Shown: in pieces, positions 18,301-37,379 of the stretch | Layout: every line of letters begins with the position of its first letter | Numbering within the stretch: the stretch's first letter is position 1 | DNA from: Mesorhabditis belari | Taxonomy: Eukaryota > Nematoda > Chromadorea > Rhabditida > Rhabditidae | Assembly: GCA_958450365.1 (NCBI GenBank) | Contig: CAUEEP010000134.1 | Span: 570,560-634,559, forward strand | Reading direction: 5' to 3' | DNA: 64,000 nucleotides | Program-made: the position numbers and the translations under genes | Notes under the pieces: generated by a model | Databases searched by the model: none | The model's input: only the letters and a program-made list of their open reading frames with translations | What the model was told of the DNA's origin: nothing

Positions 18301-21126
18301 AGAAATTTGAGCTCAAAGTTGGATTGCCAATGGCAAAGGAGGGCGACGGACCTTTTATACGGCCCCTGCCCCCTTTGCCATTGGTAATCTAACTTTGGGC
18401 TCGAAAATTTAAATGGAAAAAGCTGTTCCATTTAAATCCTCTTGATCTCGTTCGATTGCCGGGGCGGGGCGTCTATAAAAGGTCCCACAAGGTCCCACAA
18501 GGCCCCATTCCCTTTGCCATTGGCAGTCCAACTTTAAGCTCAAATTTCTCGGTGTTGGGCTGTTCAATTTAAATCGTTTTTGTACCAATCGACAGAGAAG
18601 GACTTGGCGCATCCAATGATATCAAAAATATTTAAATTGGACAGCCCAACACAAAGATATTTGAGCTCAAAGTTAGATTGCCAATGGCAAAGGAGGCGCA
18701 GCGCATATCAAAAGTTCAACAATCCTCTAAAATGATGAGAAAGGATAGTAGAGTGTTTACAGCAATTTCTAAGCTCACTTGAGCATCATGTAAGACCCGA
18801 TGGAGTGTCCGAAAAGGTAAACCCTTTGTCCTCGTGGCAAATATTCGCGGATGAAGTCGAGCTTGTGTTGCACCTGTTCATCGAGCTTGAATCGATCTGA
18901 AACGAAAATTTATAAAATAAGCTTATTAAATGATCTTGAAAATATAAAGTTTAGAAGTTTTTTGATAAGATAAGATAAGAGAAATTGATTAAAATAATAT
19001 TAAAGAGACTTTTTAATCTTTTTAATTATTATAAAACTTTTTAATCAACAAATAGAGCAAATTTATACCAAATAGAAATCACAAATGAAATGATATTCAA
19101 TTTAAAACCAATTTCCTACCGTAATCCGGCTCTTATTTTGCACTAACTTTAAGCAATAAAGAAATCCACTGACCATGATGTTTGTGTTGACCGGAGTGTT
19201 GAATCTCGTGCGGCATTGGCACGTGATTCAAATGAGAAACCGTGTAAAAGAGATAGTTGTACTTTCTAAAGCAAAAATTTAGGCTTGATCGTTTTTTAAA
19301 TTCATTAATATTATTCAATTCTCACTTCTCGCCGATTCTTTCCTCTCTTTCCAGAAGATTTTTGAGCACATGACGTCCAAAATCTGCGTAAAAGCCCTCA
19401 TTTCCTGGGTTTCCTAAAAGCTTTGGTACTCTGGTATTTTATGAGTTATCTTTTCAATTTGCTTTGAGAGTTTATTTACAAATAGAAATCTGTAGATTTT
19501 AGTTGAATTTCTCGGGAAATCTCCCGAATTTCACACATTTCCCATCAACTTCTCGTAGGAATCTCTTCTCTCTTTCTTTCTGAGGACGGTTATTTGTTAC
19601 TTTTTCTGTACTTTCTGAGTTTTGCTTTCTGAGTTTCTTTCCTCCTTTCTTTCTTCCTTTCTATCTTCCTTTCTCTCTTCCTTTCTATCTTCCTTGCTTC
19701 CTTTCTTCTTCTCTTCTTCCTTCCTTTCTTCTTCTCTTCTTCCTTCCTTTCTTCTTCCTTCCTTTCTTCTTCCCTTCTTCCTTGTCTTTTCTATTTCCCT
19801 ATTTCCTGGGAAAGAAAGACCCGATTCCTCTCGTTCCAGAAGATTTTTAAGCACATAATATCCGAAATCCGCGTAAAACCCCTCACTTCTTTAATTGTTT
19901 GTCTTTGTCTTTGTCTTTAATTGAATGTTCTTTAATTCTTTTTTGATTAGTATTGAAAAGTCTGTAATACTGTAAAGATCACTGTAATGGCTTTAAAATT
20001 ATATTTGTCTGTTTTTCAAAAAGTCGAAAGCCACGGGAGTCGAACCCGCCGAGAATGGGGGTGGCTGGTTCTGCAACCCGGCACGCTATCCCCTAGGCCA
20101 CCGCTACTGTTTGTTGGGTCCGGTGTGGCGTGCCCTTATTGGCTAGAGGGCGATTTTGGCGAAGGCTAGGCAAATAGCGAACAAAAGGCGAATGGTCGAA
20201 ACTTCAAATGCATTTTTCTTGCTAGGATTTTAATTTGAGCAAAAAGTGAATAGATATTTGGAATGCCTAGATCCGACTGGTGTTTGCACTCTGAAATATC
20301 CCAATTTAGATCATTCCCTTGTCAATGGTAGAGCATTTGCCCGAGAAACAGAAGGTCGAGGGTTCAATTCCCTTCGCTTCCTTTCGCTTCCCTTCGCTTC
20401 CCTTCGCTTCCCTTCGCTTCCTTTCTTTCCCATTCATTTCTTTACTTTATCTTTATGAACATTATCTAGATTTACCTGGAATCATTAAAATGATTATCCG
20501 ATCATCATCTTCTCCTTTGTTCTCGATTGACAGCATAGATGGACTGAAATAAGCTAAAGATATACAAAATCAACTGCTAAACTTTTAATGAAATGTAAAG
20601 AAGCTAGATTTTCCTGTATTTTATGATATCAAAAAGTTCCTGAAAGTCAAAGCTATGGCTATCAAAGCTATGGCTATCAAAGCTATGGCTATCAAAGCTA
20701 TGGCTAAGTCAAAGCTATGGCTATCAAAGCTATGGCTAAGTCAAAGCTATGGCTATCAAAGCTATGGCTATCAAAGCTATGGCTATCAAAGCTAATTCAA
20801 AGTCAAAGTCTTTTTCTTTCGTTTTTTTTCTTTCCAAAACAACTCTTTAAAGCTTTCTCTGAATTTTTTCATGCAAGTAAACGATTTCTGATCTTTTCTG
20901 ATCGATTTCTGACAAACTTTGATTCATTTCCAAAGGAAACAGCTTTGATTGCGAGCTGAGCTTTCTATTTGTTACGCATAGGCATACAAGTCTTCACTTT
21001 TCACTTCACTTTTCTCAAATCTTGCCTCAAATCAGTGCCCATGACGGAGAATCTCGTCCATTTCCCTCCAACGAGTACCCAATCGACTCTTCTCGCCACA
21101 TCTCTCAGCATTACCGATTCCCGCAT
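15328..21126 (-). CDS. ldah: Lipid-droplet-associated hydrolase (LDAH), one apparent frameshift
   Basis: Alpha/beta-hydrolase that binds lipid droplets. Ten exons on the minus strand: 21126-21005, 20543-20476, 19413-19326, 19265-19174, 18896-18779, 18083-17969, 17529-17422, 16782-16689, 16578-16488, 15452-15328. About 339 residues; human LDAH has 325. Family signatures: IIILMIPGNPGNEGFYADFG (oxyanion region), VYLFGHSIGSYMMLK (nucleophile Ser about 155), AVGLFPTVERMALS, THMYYGTCDGWVPNTYG (Asp about 291) and ENDSEHAFVI (His about 320), a complete Ser-Asp-His triad. Phases agree at nearly every junction; the exon 7 donor AGT|GTTCGT is weak. Exon 8 needs one base fewer: a run of six T (plus strand, about 16760-16765) breaks the frame between PIDVTK and EILHMNVFRNIVH. 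With five T the exon is exactly 31 codons. Either an assembly indel or a real lesion. The start at 21126 matches the family's short N-terminus; an in-frame ATG at 21204 is possible. Confidence 0.9.
15944..16030 (-). tRNA. tRNA-like sequence in LDAH intron
   Basis: On the minus strand an A-box-like ATGGTGTAGTGGGTAGTGGG and a B box GGGTTCGAATCC are spaced by an enlarged middle containing TTAGGA(C) repeats. The stems pair poorly. Likely a tRNA-derived repeat. Confidence 0.3.
16149..16235 (+). tRNA. tRNA-like sequence in LDAH intron
   Basis: GATAGTGTAGTGGTTAGGG (A box) and CTGGTTCGGATCCC (B box), followed by a T-run terminator at about 16239. The middle forms a TGCTGGG/CCCTAGCA hairpin around TCTTAG. 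The acceptor stem is not convincing. Confidence 0.3.
16817..17078. mobile_element. Hairpin MITE, family ACCGTAAATACTGTAATAGTAC, copy 1
   Basis: The left end ACCGTAAATACTGTAATAGT and the right end, complement of ACTATTGCAGTATTTACGGT, flank a hairpin. AGTCTAGCTTTGACCGAG, CTCGACACTGGTTTATGCTA and AATAGCTGAAATTCAGGGCT pair with the opposite arm. It lies in LDAH intron 7. Confidence 0.88.
17128..17396. mobile_element. Hairpin MITE, same family, copy 2
   Basis: Same structure as copy 1. Both copies are followed by the same stretch (TGTCTTTTTTGAAGTAAAAC then GAACACTTTCTTGTC), which here runs into the LDAH exon 7 donor. So copy 1 and its flank look like a tandem duplication of copy 2 plus the exon border, or the reverse. 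Confidence 0.88.
18118..18715. repeat. Nested inverted repeats (TTTGCCATTGGCAATCTAAC family)
   Basis: TTTGCCATTGGCAATCTAAC-like modules followed by TTTGAGCTCAAAT and GGTTGGGCTGTTCAATTTAA appear at about 18158, 18371 and 18514. They are inverted at about 18290 and 18620-18690. ATGCGCCAAGTC..CTCTGTCGATTGG is also inverted (18238 and 18585-18612). A composite of two or three foldback elements, in LDAH intron 5. Confidence 0.75.
19620..19795. repeat. CTTCCTTTCT polypyrimidine tract
   Basis: About 175 bp of C/T on the plus strand. It sits between LDAH exon 3 and a decayed extra copy of that exon (19826-19889). Confidence 0.85.
19826..19889 (-). pseudogene. Partial duplicate of LDAH exon 3
   Basis: On the minus strand it reads GFYADFGYYVLKNLLERE, against GFYADFGRHVLKNLLERE in the true exon at 19413-19326. 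The upstream GNPG part and the donor are missing, so it should not be spliced in. It lies upstream of the true exon in transcript order, with the polypyrimidine tract between. Confidence 0.75.
20027..20110 (-). tRNA. tRNA-like sequence in LDAH intron
   Basis: Minus strand: an A-box-like GCGGTGGCCTAGGGGATAGC and a perfectly paired T arm GCGGG-TTCGACT-CCCGT. The acceptor strands do not match each other. It has the same GGTGGCCTAG head as the elements at 7546 and 59311. Confidence 0.35.
20306..20372 (+). tRNA. tRNA-like sequence in LDAH intron
   Basis: AATGGTAGAGCA and GAGGGTTCAATTCCC are A- and B-box-like. The D arm is short. A CTTCGCTTCC microsatellite (20367-20425) grows straight out of its 3' end. 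Confidence 0.3.
20650..20795. repeat. 15-bp minisatellite (CTATGGCTATCAAAG)
   Basis: About nine copies, some with AAGTCAAAG instead of ATCAAAG. In LDAH intron 1. Confidence 0.9.
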
Positions 21127-21339
21127 GATTCTCAGAAGAGTTTGAGGGAATTTGAAGAATCGGGAAATCTCTGAATGCAATTTAGAAATGAAAATAATTA
21201 GCATTTATAGATTAAGAGATAAATGGAAACGAAAAGGAATTAAAAAAGAAATAAAAAAAGGAAATTTCCGAGCTAAATGAATCCTTTCAACTCGTAGCTT
21301 AAAGTTGGATACTGGAAATTTAACTAAATATTTTTAAAG

Positions 21340-21565
21340 CTTACTTGAAAAACAAGAAATTCAGCTATCGAATTGCTAAGTTAAATAGAGATTTAAAGCT
21401 AAAGTTATCTAGATAACTGAATATCTTTAAATTCTACCTGAAAAACAAGATATTCAGCTATCGAATTGCCAAGTTAAATAGAGATTTAAAGCTAAAGTTA
21501 TCTAGATAACTGAATATCTTTAAATTCTACCTGAAAAATAAGATATTCAGCTATCAATTGCTAGT
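21340..21565. repeat. About 110-bp tandem repeat
   Basis: TTAAATAGAGATTTAAAGCT..AGTTATCTAGATAACTGAAT..CTACCTGAAAAACAAGATAT occurs twice in tandem, with a third partial unit. It lies between the LDAH start and rpn-11. Confidence 0.85.
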
Positions 21566-21601
21566 TAAATAGAATGCAAATCTAGCGGCTAAATGAATAT
21601 C

Positions 21602-22031
21602 TGGGGTAGGCTAATTTCCGCAATTTTTTTTTGCGTAACAGGGTCATTTGCGCAACTCGCCATAATTTAACTGGTAGTCTTTCTGATACTGATAACTTTG
21701 TTCTAAGTGGATCAATCTTTATGATTTTGGTTTCATTTTGTTGCACTTATTGAGATCTACAAAATGACACCAAAATCATAAAGATTGGTCTAATTAGAAG
21801 AAAGTTATGGCTAGTTGCACAAAAGTAGCCGCGCAAAGTAGCTACCTAGTTGACTGACCCAGCAAAGGACGCCATAACTTTCTTCTAAATCGGCCAATCT
21901 TTATGATTTTGGTTTCATTTTGTAGATCTCAATAAGTGCAACAAAATGACACCAAAATCATAAAGATTGATCCACTTAGAACAAATTTATCGCGAGTTGC
22001 ACAAAAAAAATTCCAGAAATTAGCCTACCCC
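21602..22031. mobile_element. Foldback/MITE element (TGGGGTAGGCTAATTT ends)
   Basis: TGGGGTAGGCTAATTTCCGC at the left and the complement of AGAAATTAGCCTACCCCA at the right. Internal AATCATAAAGATTG..TCCACTTAGAAC blocks are also inverted. No ORF. It lies in the gap between rpn-11 and LDAH. Confidence 0.82.
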
Positions 22032-22331
22032 AAATATCTTAAAGAAAAAGAGACTTAAATGCAAATTTCTAATGCAAAAAAAACAAAATTTAGAAGTTTT
22101 TTGAAATAAAAATTGCTCAATTAAGACATTTCTGTAGAATTTTCTTTGAAATGGCATCAAAATTTTATTGATTCATATGATTTTTTTCAAGATTAATATC
22201 ACCCGGAAAAGAAATAAATTAGCAAAGAAAAAATGGAAATGAAATTCTGAGATTTGAACTTTTTCTGGAGATTTTGGGATTTTCAAAAGAGAAATTGAAG
22301 AATTTGAGCGGAGAAAAGGTGATTTTTTCGT

Positions 22332-31341
<9,010 letters not shown>

Positions 31342-31349
31342 TCTTTAAA

Positions 31350-31900
31350 CCTAAAATCAAAAGTATTAAAAAATATCTATCTAAAATGAAATAAAACAAT
31401 AAAACAAATAAAATCTACAAAGTATAAGGGTTCCAAGGATTTGTCATCCAAAATTATGCTCTCAATTTGATTGTGAAAGGGTACGGTCACTTATCCAGCA
31501 AATAAAACCCCATTTTCCCCCTTTCCCAATGAAATTTTTGTGTAAAAACTTGATTTTCTTCAACTTTTCTTCAATCAAATGTTTTGTTTTACAGAAAATT
31601 TTCTTTTAAACAACTTAAGCTTATTTAGTTAATGTTTTTTTAAGCTTTTCATTGCAAATTTACTGAAAAACATTTGAAAAATGATGCTCAGAAAGCTAAA
31701 ATATTCTTTAATAAAGGAAAACTATTAAAAATTTTTATAATTTTTCTTAAATTTCTTTTCAAATCTTTAATTTTAAAGATTGATTCTTGATCTTGATTAA
31801 AATTTTGTTTTATTTTTTGAATTCTTTCTTCTTTTCTTGATCGTTTACAAAAAAAATGAAAGATTAGCGATTTTCACAAAAAAAATTTGATTATAATTTG
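31350..31900. other. AT-rich gap upstream of rpn-11
   Basis: Presumed promoter region of rpn-11. I see no clear core promoter motif, gene or repeat. Confidence 0.35.
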
Positions 31901-31934
31901 TTGAAATTCGAATTTTTTTTAGGAAAAAGTGTTA

Positions 31935-32490
31935 GTTTTGGTTTTGGCACTTTTGGCGCATTTTTTTGCGCACCTTTTGGCGCACCTTTTGGAGCACTTT
32001 TGGAGCACCTTTTGGCGCACTTTTGGAGCACTTTTGGCGCACTTTTGGCGCACCTTTTGGCGCACCTTTTGGAGCACCTTTTGGAGCACTTTTGGAGCGC
32101 CTTTTGGAGCACTTTTGGAGCACCTTTTGGAGCACCTTTTAGAGCACTTTTGGCGCACCTTTTGGAGCACCTTTTGGAGCACCTTTTGGAGCACTTTTGG
32201 AGCACTTTTGGAGCACCTTTTGGAGCACCTTTTAGAGCACTTTTGGAGCACTTTTGGAGCACCTTTTGGAGCACCTTTTGGCGCACCTTTTGGCGCACTT
32301 TTGGAGCACTTTTTGCGCACCTTTTGCGCACTTTTGGAGCACTTTTGGAGCACTTTTGGCGCACTTTTGACGCACCTTTTGGCGCACCTTTTTGGCACAC
32401 ATTTTGGCACAACTTTTGTTACAAAAGTTGTTCTTTTTGACTAGTTTTCTTGGGACGATTAAAAGCTTTTCTTTACAAGGGAACAGCGAG
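31935..32490. repeat. GC-rich minisatellite element (GGCGCACCTTTT/GGAGCACTTTT), copy 1
   Basis: About 40 units of 11-12 bp (TTTTGGAGCACC, TTTTGGCGCACT). The right flank has ACAACTTTTGTTACAAAAGT, a perfect palindrome, then TTCTTTTTGACTAGTTTTCT and GACGATTAAAAGCTTTTCTT. The same order recurs at 33247-33515. Long frames on both strands here (Lys/Ser/Ala-rich or His/Leu/Phe-rich) come from the repeat. Confidence 0.9.
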
Positions 32491-32685
32491 AAGTTACCGT
32501 GACATTTCCGGACCAAAATGAGGTGCAAACATAAGTCGAATACGGTGATCACAATGGTGCTTTCGGATTTTGCTAAGAAGCTCTAGTTTTCGAGAAAAAC
32601 GCGTTCCAAGCCTGGGCATCTACCTCGGGAAATGGCCGCGCGAGGCTAAGTGGCTTCCCCCGCTTTCCCGGTCAGCACTCCGGTC

Positions 32686-32775
32686 TAGTGGTCTAGTGGA
32701 TAGTGTAGGCTTCTACCAAAGCTATGCCAGTTTTTGCCAAAGCTATGCCAGCTGTAGGTTCGAATCCCCTCCATG
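32686..32775 (+). tRNA. tRNA-like sequence with internal tandem repeat
   Basis: AGTGGTCTAGTGGATAGTG (A-box-like) and TAGGTTCGAATCCCC (B box). The middle holds two copies of CCAAAGCTATGCCAG, so the spacing is enlarged. Repeats of AAGTCGAATACGGTGATC flank it at about 32531 and 32779. Confidence 0.3.
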
Positions 32776-33246
32776 ACAAAGTCGAATACGGTGATCTGAC
32801 AAAGCACAAGCAAACACAAGTCGAATACGGTTTAAATTATAATCTATCTAGACTAGAATTTAAAATCTGAGGAAAAAAATGCTAGTTTTGAGTACTTTTT
32901 TTCTCTCTTAACAGTACTGGGTACTTTCTCTTTCTCTTTCTCTCTTTTTTCTCTCTTAACTTTCTCTTTTCTCTTCCGTCATGACCGGCTGGCTCGTTAA
33001 ATATTCTGAATTAGTTTTCGTGTTTGAGTTTGTGTAAATTTGGAAAAGAGACAGACAATTTTTAAGGTTATTAGAGCGCTTATCGACACTAGGAATTACT
33101 AACAAAATTGTTTATGAATCACTATTAATTACTAACAAAAGTTGTAACAAAAGTGCTTTGTTGGAAATGATCTTTTATTCATACTTTGTTTAGCATTTAT
33201 TTACCTTTATTTACCTTTATTCTTATCTTAATTCGTATCTCTTTAT

Positions 33247-33515
33247 ATGCACCTTTTGGCGCACCTTTTGGCGCATTTTTTTGCGCACCTTTTGGCGCAC
33301 CTTTTGGAGCACTTTTGGAGCACCTTTTGGCGCACTTTTGGCACACCTTTTGGCACATCTTTTGGAGCACTTTTGGCGCACCTTTTGGAGCACTTTTGGC
33401 GCACCTTTGGCGCACTTTTGGCGCACCTTTTGGCACAACTTTTGTTACAAAAGTTGTTCTTTTTGACTAGTTTTCTTTGGACGATTAAAAGCTTTTCTTT
33501 ACAAGAGAATGGTGT
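33247..33515. repeat. GC-rich minisatellite element, copy 2
   Basis: Starts with the same unit order as copy 1 (TTTGGCGCATTTTTTTGCGC..), has fewer units, and ends with the same palindrome and right flank. Similarity stops at about TTTACAAG.GAA in both. Direct orientation, about 1 kb apart. Confidence 0.88.
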
Positions 33516-33904
33516 TGTTCTTGTATATTGTTTCTACCATATTATTCCTACTATAAATATTTCTTTTCTTGAATGCTCGTTCATCGTTCATTGTGCGCTC
33601 TTTGTGCGCTCTTTGTGCGCAATGTTTTCCTTTCTTCAATTTCCCTGTCTGCTTTTCTTTGCAATCCTCTCAAACGTCAAGAAAACGAAATTTCTTTCTG
33701 ATTCTAGAACTTAAAAGAAAAATATATTTGATCTTCTTCAATCTAACTTTGTGACAGTCAAAGTTTTCCCTTTTTCTTATTATATTTTTTATATTTTATT
33801 TTGTTTTTATTCAATTACACTTGCACAAAAGCTCTTTTTACACAAACAAACTACAAACAGATTTAAATCAAAAATTTAAACCCATTACACATAAACGAGT
33901 TAGA

Positions 33905-34140
33905 TATTCGAAATCAGCAAAAAATTTGCTACAAAATAGGCTAGATTTCACTAGGATCAAACGATTTTGCCTTCATAAATCAAACAATTTCACTTCTCTC
34001 GCCTAGTCTGGACTCTCTTAACAGAAATCTTACGTTAATTCCCTTCTTCTTTTTTAGATTTTCGAAAAATATCGTCATAAAGATGAATTTTCATTTAATC
34101 ACCTTAATTTTCCGATCATTGATTGAGCTTTTTGAGCTAA
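33905..34140. repeat. Direct repeat, copy A (empty version of the TTAGGC site)
   Basis: Segments such as GGCTAGATTTCACTAGGA, CATAAATCAAAC, GGACTCTCTTAA and ATTTTCGAAAAATATCGTCA recur as copy B at 34165-34217 plus 34797-34990, there split by the TTAGGC block. Confidence 0.7.
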
Positions 34141-34225
34141 ATTTGAATCCAGTACACATAAATGTGTCAGAAATTCGAAAGCAGCTACAAAACAGGCTAG
34201 TTTTCACTAGGAAACTTAGCTGATT

Positions 34226-34500
34226 AGGCTAAGGCTAAGGCTTAGGCTTAGGCTTAGGCTTAGGCTTAGGCTTAGGCTTAGGCTTAGGCTTAGGCTTAGG
34301 CTTAGGCTCAGGCTTAGGCTTAGGCTTAGGCTTAGGCTTAGGCTTAGGCTTAGGCTTAGGCTTAGGCTTAGGCTTAGGCTTAGGCTTAGGCTTAGGCTTT
34401 AGGCTTAGGCTTAGGCTTAGGCTTAGGCTTAGGCTTAGGCTTAGGCTTAGGCTTAGGCTTAGGCTTAGGCTTAGGCTTAGGTTTTGGCTCAGGCTCAGGC
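34226..34500 (+). repeat. Interstitial telomeric repeat (TTAGGC)n
   Basis: About 45 hexamers of TTAGGC on the plus strand with few variants (CTCAGG; one TTTAGGC). Variants increase at the right end (GGCTCAGGCTCAGG). TTAGGC is the nematode telomere unit. The block containing it is bounded by a 12-bp direct repeat ACTAGGAAACTT at 34206-34217 and 34797-34808. Confidence 0.95.
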
Positions 34501-35108
34501 TTAGGCTTAAGCTTAGGCTCAGGCTCAGGCTCTAAAAGAGATCCTAGCACACTAATCACTTGGTCTACATGAAGTCTTTTTGAGGGACGAAAGATAGCTT
34601 GACACTCGGTTAGGCTAAGAATCACTTTTTTCTTAAATCTTTATACATTTCTTTAAAAGCCATGAAGTTTTTAAAAAAGCCTGATTCAAAGATTTTTTTC
34701 AAACGCTTGATTTTGCATTGAAATCATTTTCAAATTCTCGCTTTCACTTGTTAAATCACAGCTTAAAAGCCCTTTTTTTGGCATTAATCTCGGAAAACTA
34801 GGAAACTTCATAAATCAAACGATTTTGCCTCCCTCGCTTAGTCAATAAATTTATGGACTCTCTTAAAAGAAATTTTACGTTAATTTCCTTCTTCTTCTTC
34901 TTCTAATTTTCGAAAACTATCGTCATAAACACTAATTTTTAATTTATCACCTCAATTTTCCAATCATTTATTGAACTTTGTGATTGTTGATTCAAAATTT
35001 GAGTTGATCAACTGTAAAATCCAGTTTTTGTTTAATTTTTAAGAAAATCTTTGTTTTTTTATGATTTTCTTAAAAACTACTGAACAAATTTCTATATTTT
35101 TCATATTA

Positions 35109-35312
35109 ACAATTAAATTAAAATAAATAGCATCTAATAAGAAAGAATTTTAGTAAATCTATCTATTTTGAAGCGAGTTATAGTAAAATTCTTAGGTTTT
35201 TCAGTGAAAAGAGTTTCGTGCGAAAACGCGAACCCTTTTAAAGTCATTGAAATAGTTCTTAGTGATGATATATTCAATATTTATCTGCTCTCGGTTGCCT
35301 CGGTGACCCGAT
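35109..35312. repeat. About 200-bp direct repeat, copy 1
   Basis: From AAATAAATAGCATCTAATAA to CTCGGTTGCCTCGGTGACCC, over 95% identical by eye to 36587-36779. The two copies are about 1.48 kb apart in the same orientation. Between them lie the hairpins and the 35485-35640 minisatellite. Confidence 0.88.
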
Positions 35313-35319
35313 TTTAAAT

Positions 35320-35472
35320 CACTTTCGCGCGTCTATAACTCCCTTGTCTTTACCGTATATTTATAAATGTTTATATTACCATTGTGTAGCCCTTGAAAAG
35401 AGCTTTCAGAAAATGTATAACACTAATAGTTTAAACTCAAAGAAAAGAGAGTTACAGACGCGCGAAAGTGAT
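35320..35472. mobile_element. Hairpin element core (ATCACTTTCGCGCGTC ends)
   Basis: ATCACTTTCGCGCGTCTATA at the left pairs with GACGCGCGAAAGTGAT at the right. The body is nearly identical to the inside of the element at 35966-36201. Confidence 0.75.
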
Positions 35473-35474
35473 CG

Positions 35475-35645
35475 GGCCATCCTCATCGGGCTATCCTCAT
35501 CGGGCCATTCTCATCGGGCCATCCTCATCGGGCCATTCTCATCGGGCCATCCTCATCGGGCTATCCTCATCCAGCCATCCTCATCGGGGCCATTCTCACA
35601 GGACCATTCTCACAGGACCATTCTCACCGGGCCATTCCCATTTTG
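35475..35645. repeat. About 15-bp minisatellite (CATCCTCATCGGGCCATT)
   Basis: About eleven copies of CATCGGGCCATCCTC / CACAGGACCATTCTC. It starts exactly at the right end of the hairpin at 35320-35472. Confidence 0.88.
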
Positions 35646-35965
35646 CAGCTTATTGTCCCTAGAACTTGTGTAAGTTTTCAGTTTTCTGAAAAAGGAAAGC
35701 TGAATTTAGAGGATTTTAAATCTATTTATCGAATTTGCGTAAATTTCTTTTTACGCGGTTCCCTTCAATGCCCAAATTTTAGGGACCAATTTTTACTTCA
35801 AATTTGACTGCATTTTTGCTACAAATTCTAGAGCCACTAACTGAAATGCTTAATGTTGAAATGATCTGATTTCATCTTTTAATACCTCATTTTATGATGG
35901 ATTCGATCCAGATTTAGGATTGAATTAGCTCATCTATTTCTAGAAACACTCAATAACATGTAATG

Positions 35966-36201
35966 TACAGTACTGGACAATGAAATATCATATTTGAAAA
36001 ACGATCGTCACTTTCGGACGTCTGTAACTCCCTTGTCTTTACCGTATTTGTAAATATTAATATTACCATTGTGTAGCCCCTGAAAAGAGCTTTCAGAAAA
36101 TGTATAACACTAATAGTTTAAACTCAAAGAAAAGAGAGTTACAGACGCGCGAAAGTGACGATCGTTTCTTCAAGTATGATATTTCATTGTCCAGTACTGT
36201 A
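35966..36201. mobile_element. Hairpin MITE (TACAGTACTGGACAATGAAA ends)
   Basis: TACAGTACTGGACAATGAAA at the left and the complement of TTTCATTGTCCAGTACTGTA at the right. Inner arms carry CGATCGTCACTTTCG and its complement. 236 bp, no ORF. Confidence 0.88.
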
Positions 36202-36586
36202 GCTCTCGACTTATTCCAGTTTGATTCGAGTTGGCAAAAAGTCTTGAACTAGTTTCTTTAATTTTATCATGAAGCTTCTTTACAAAAGAAGTTTGTAGCT
36301 TCTTTACAAATGTTTTACTCATTTCATCGATTGCTGTCTTGTTTAGAATTTTTCTTTGTTAAGATATTCTAAACGACTTGGATAAGCTTAATTCCTGGCT
36401 TAGTTCTAATCAAAAAAAACTTCAGTCTTGTTGAATTTGGTCTTCTCATTCTTCCATTAGTTAATAGTGTCCTACCATCGTTTAAATGTCTTCGCCATCT
36501 ACCGTATTCTCACTAATAGTAGCGCCTAAGCTTTGCTTTGCCTTAAGCCTTAAGCTTTGCCTAAATTTGATCGAAATCTGAAAAAT

Positions 36587-36779
36587 CTAAAATAAATAGC
36601 ATCTAATAAGAAAGAATTTCAAAAAATCTATCTATTTTGAAGCGAGTTATAGTAAAATTCTTAGGTTTTTCAGTGAAAAGAGTTTCGTGCGAAATCGCGA
36701 ACCCTTTTAAAGTCATTGAAATAGTTCTTAGTGATGATATATTCAATATTTATCTGCTCTTGGTTGCCTCGGTGACCCG
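36587..36779. repeat. About 200-bp direct repeat, copy 2
   Basis: Second copy of 35109-35312. After the shared GGTGACCCG end the two copies diverge completely. A 70-residue frame starting here is not supported as a gene. Confidence 0.85.
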
Positions 36780-37379
36780 GCAAAAGGAAATTCATTTCGG
36801 GATTCATCCGGTCATCACCCATCTAGCTGAATTTTTAATATTTTTATAGATTTCAGAAAGAGATCGCTTTTTAAGACTTTCCTTTTAGCTTTTCTGAGTT
36901 TCTGAGCTTTTCTTTTGATTAAACAATGATAGAATTTAACCAGAATCAGAAAAACTCTCTTTTATGCAATATTTTCAGTTAAATTACAGCTTAAAAGCCC
37001 TTTTTTGGGTTTTTGGTCGAGAAACTAGAATTTTTAACTACGAACTCGGAATCTACGCGACATTCTACATTTAGAAAAGTAATTTGTAACCAGATTAATA
37101 ACTTGACTATGCCGTTATAGTTTCGACTACCCACCTAACTTCATGGTAGGTAGTCTGACTTTGAGTGAAATTTTCTCTATCTTTTTGCACTAGTGTGTAC
37201 TAAGTAAATTGTGGTTTTCTATAACCGAATTTCATAAGGAACATTTTAAACCCAACCATAAGTCGATTCGACAATTAGAAGTCGAGATATGGAGGAAAAG
37301 AGAAAAGCGGCCAAACTCCGACTATCTACCCCCCTAAATCTCTAGAAGGGGGTAGAGATTTTCCAAAAATTCCAAAGAT

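Noticed and set aside
31891..32444. Long frames on both strands (Lys/Ser/Ala/Pro- or His/Leu/Phe/Trp-rich)
   Set aside because: They are read through the 11-12-bp GGAGCACTTTT minisatellite in all frames; no start context, splice sites or family.
34392..34625. KPKPKP frame
   Set aside because: Minus-strand translation of the TTAGGC telomere array.
36637..36849. 70-codon frame
   Set aside because: Lies mostly in a 200-bp direct repeat whose other copy does not keep the frame.
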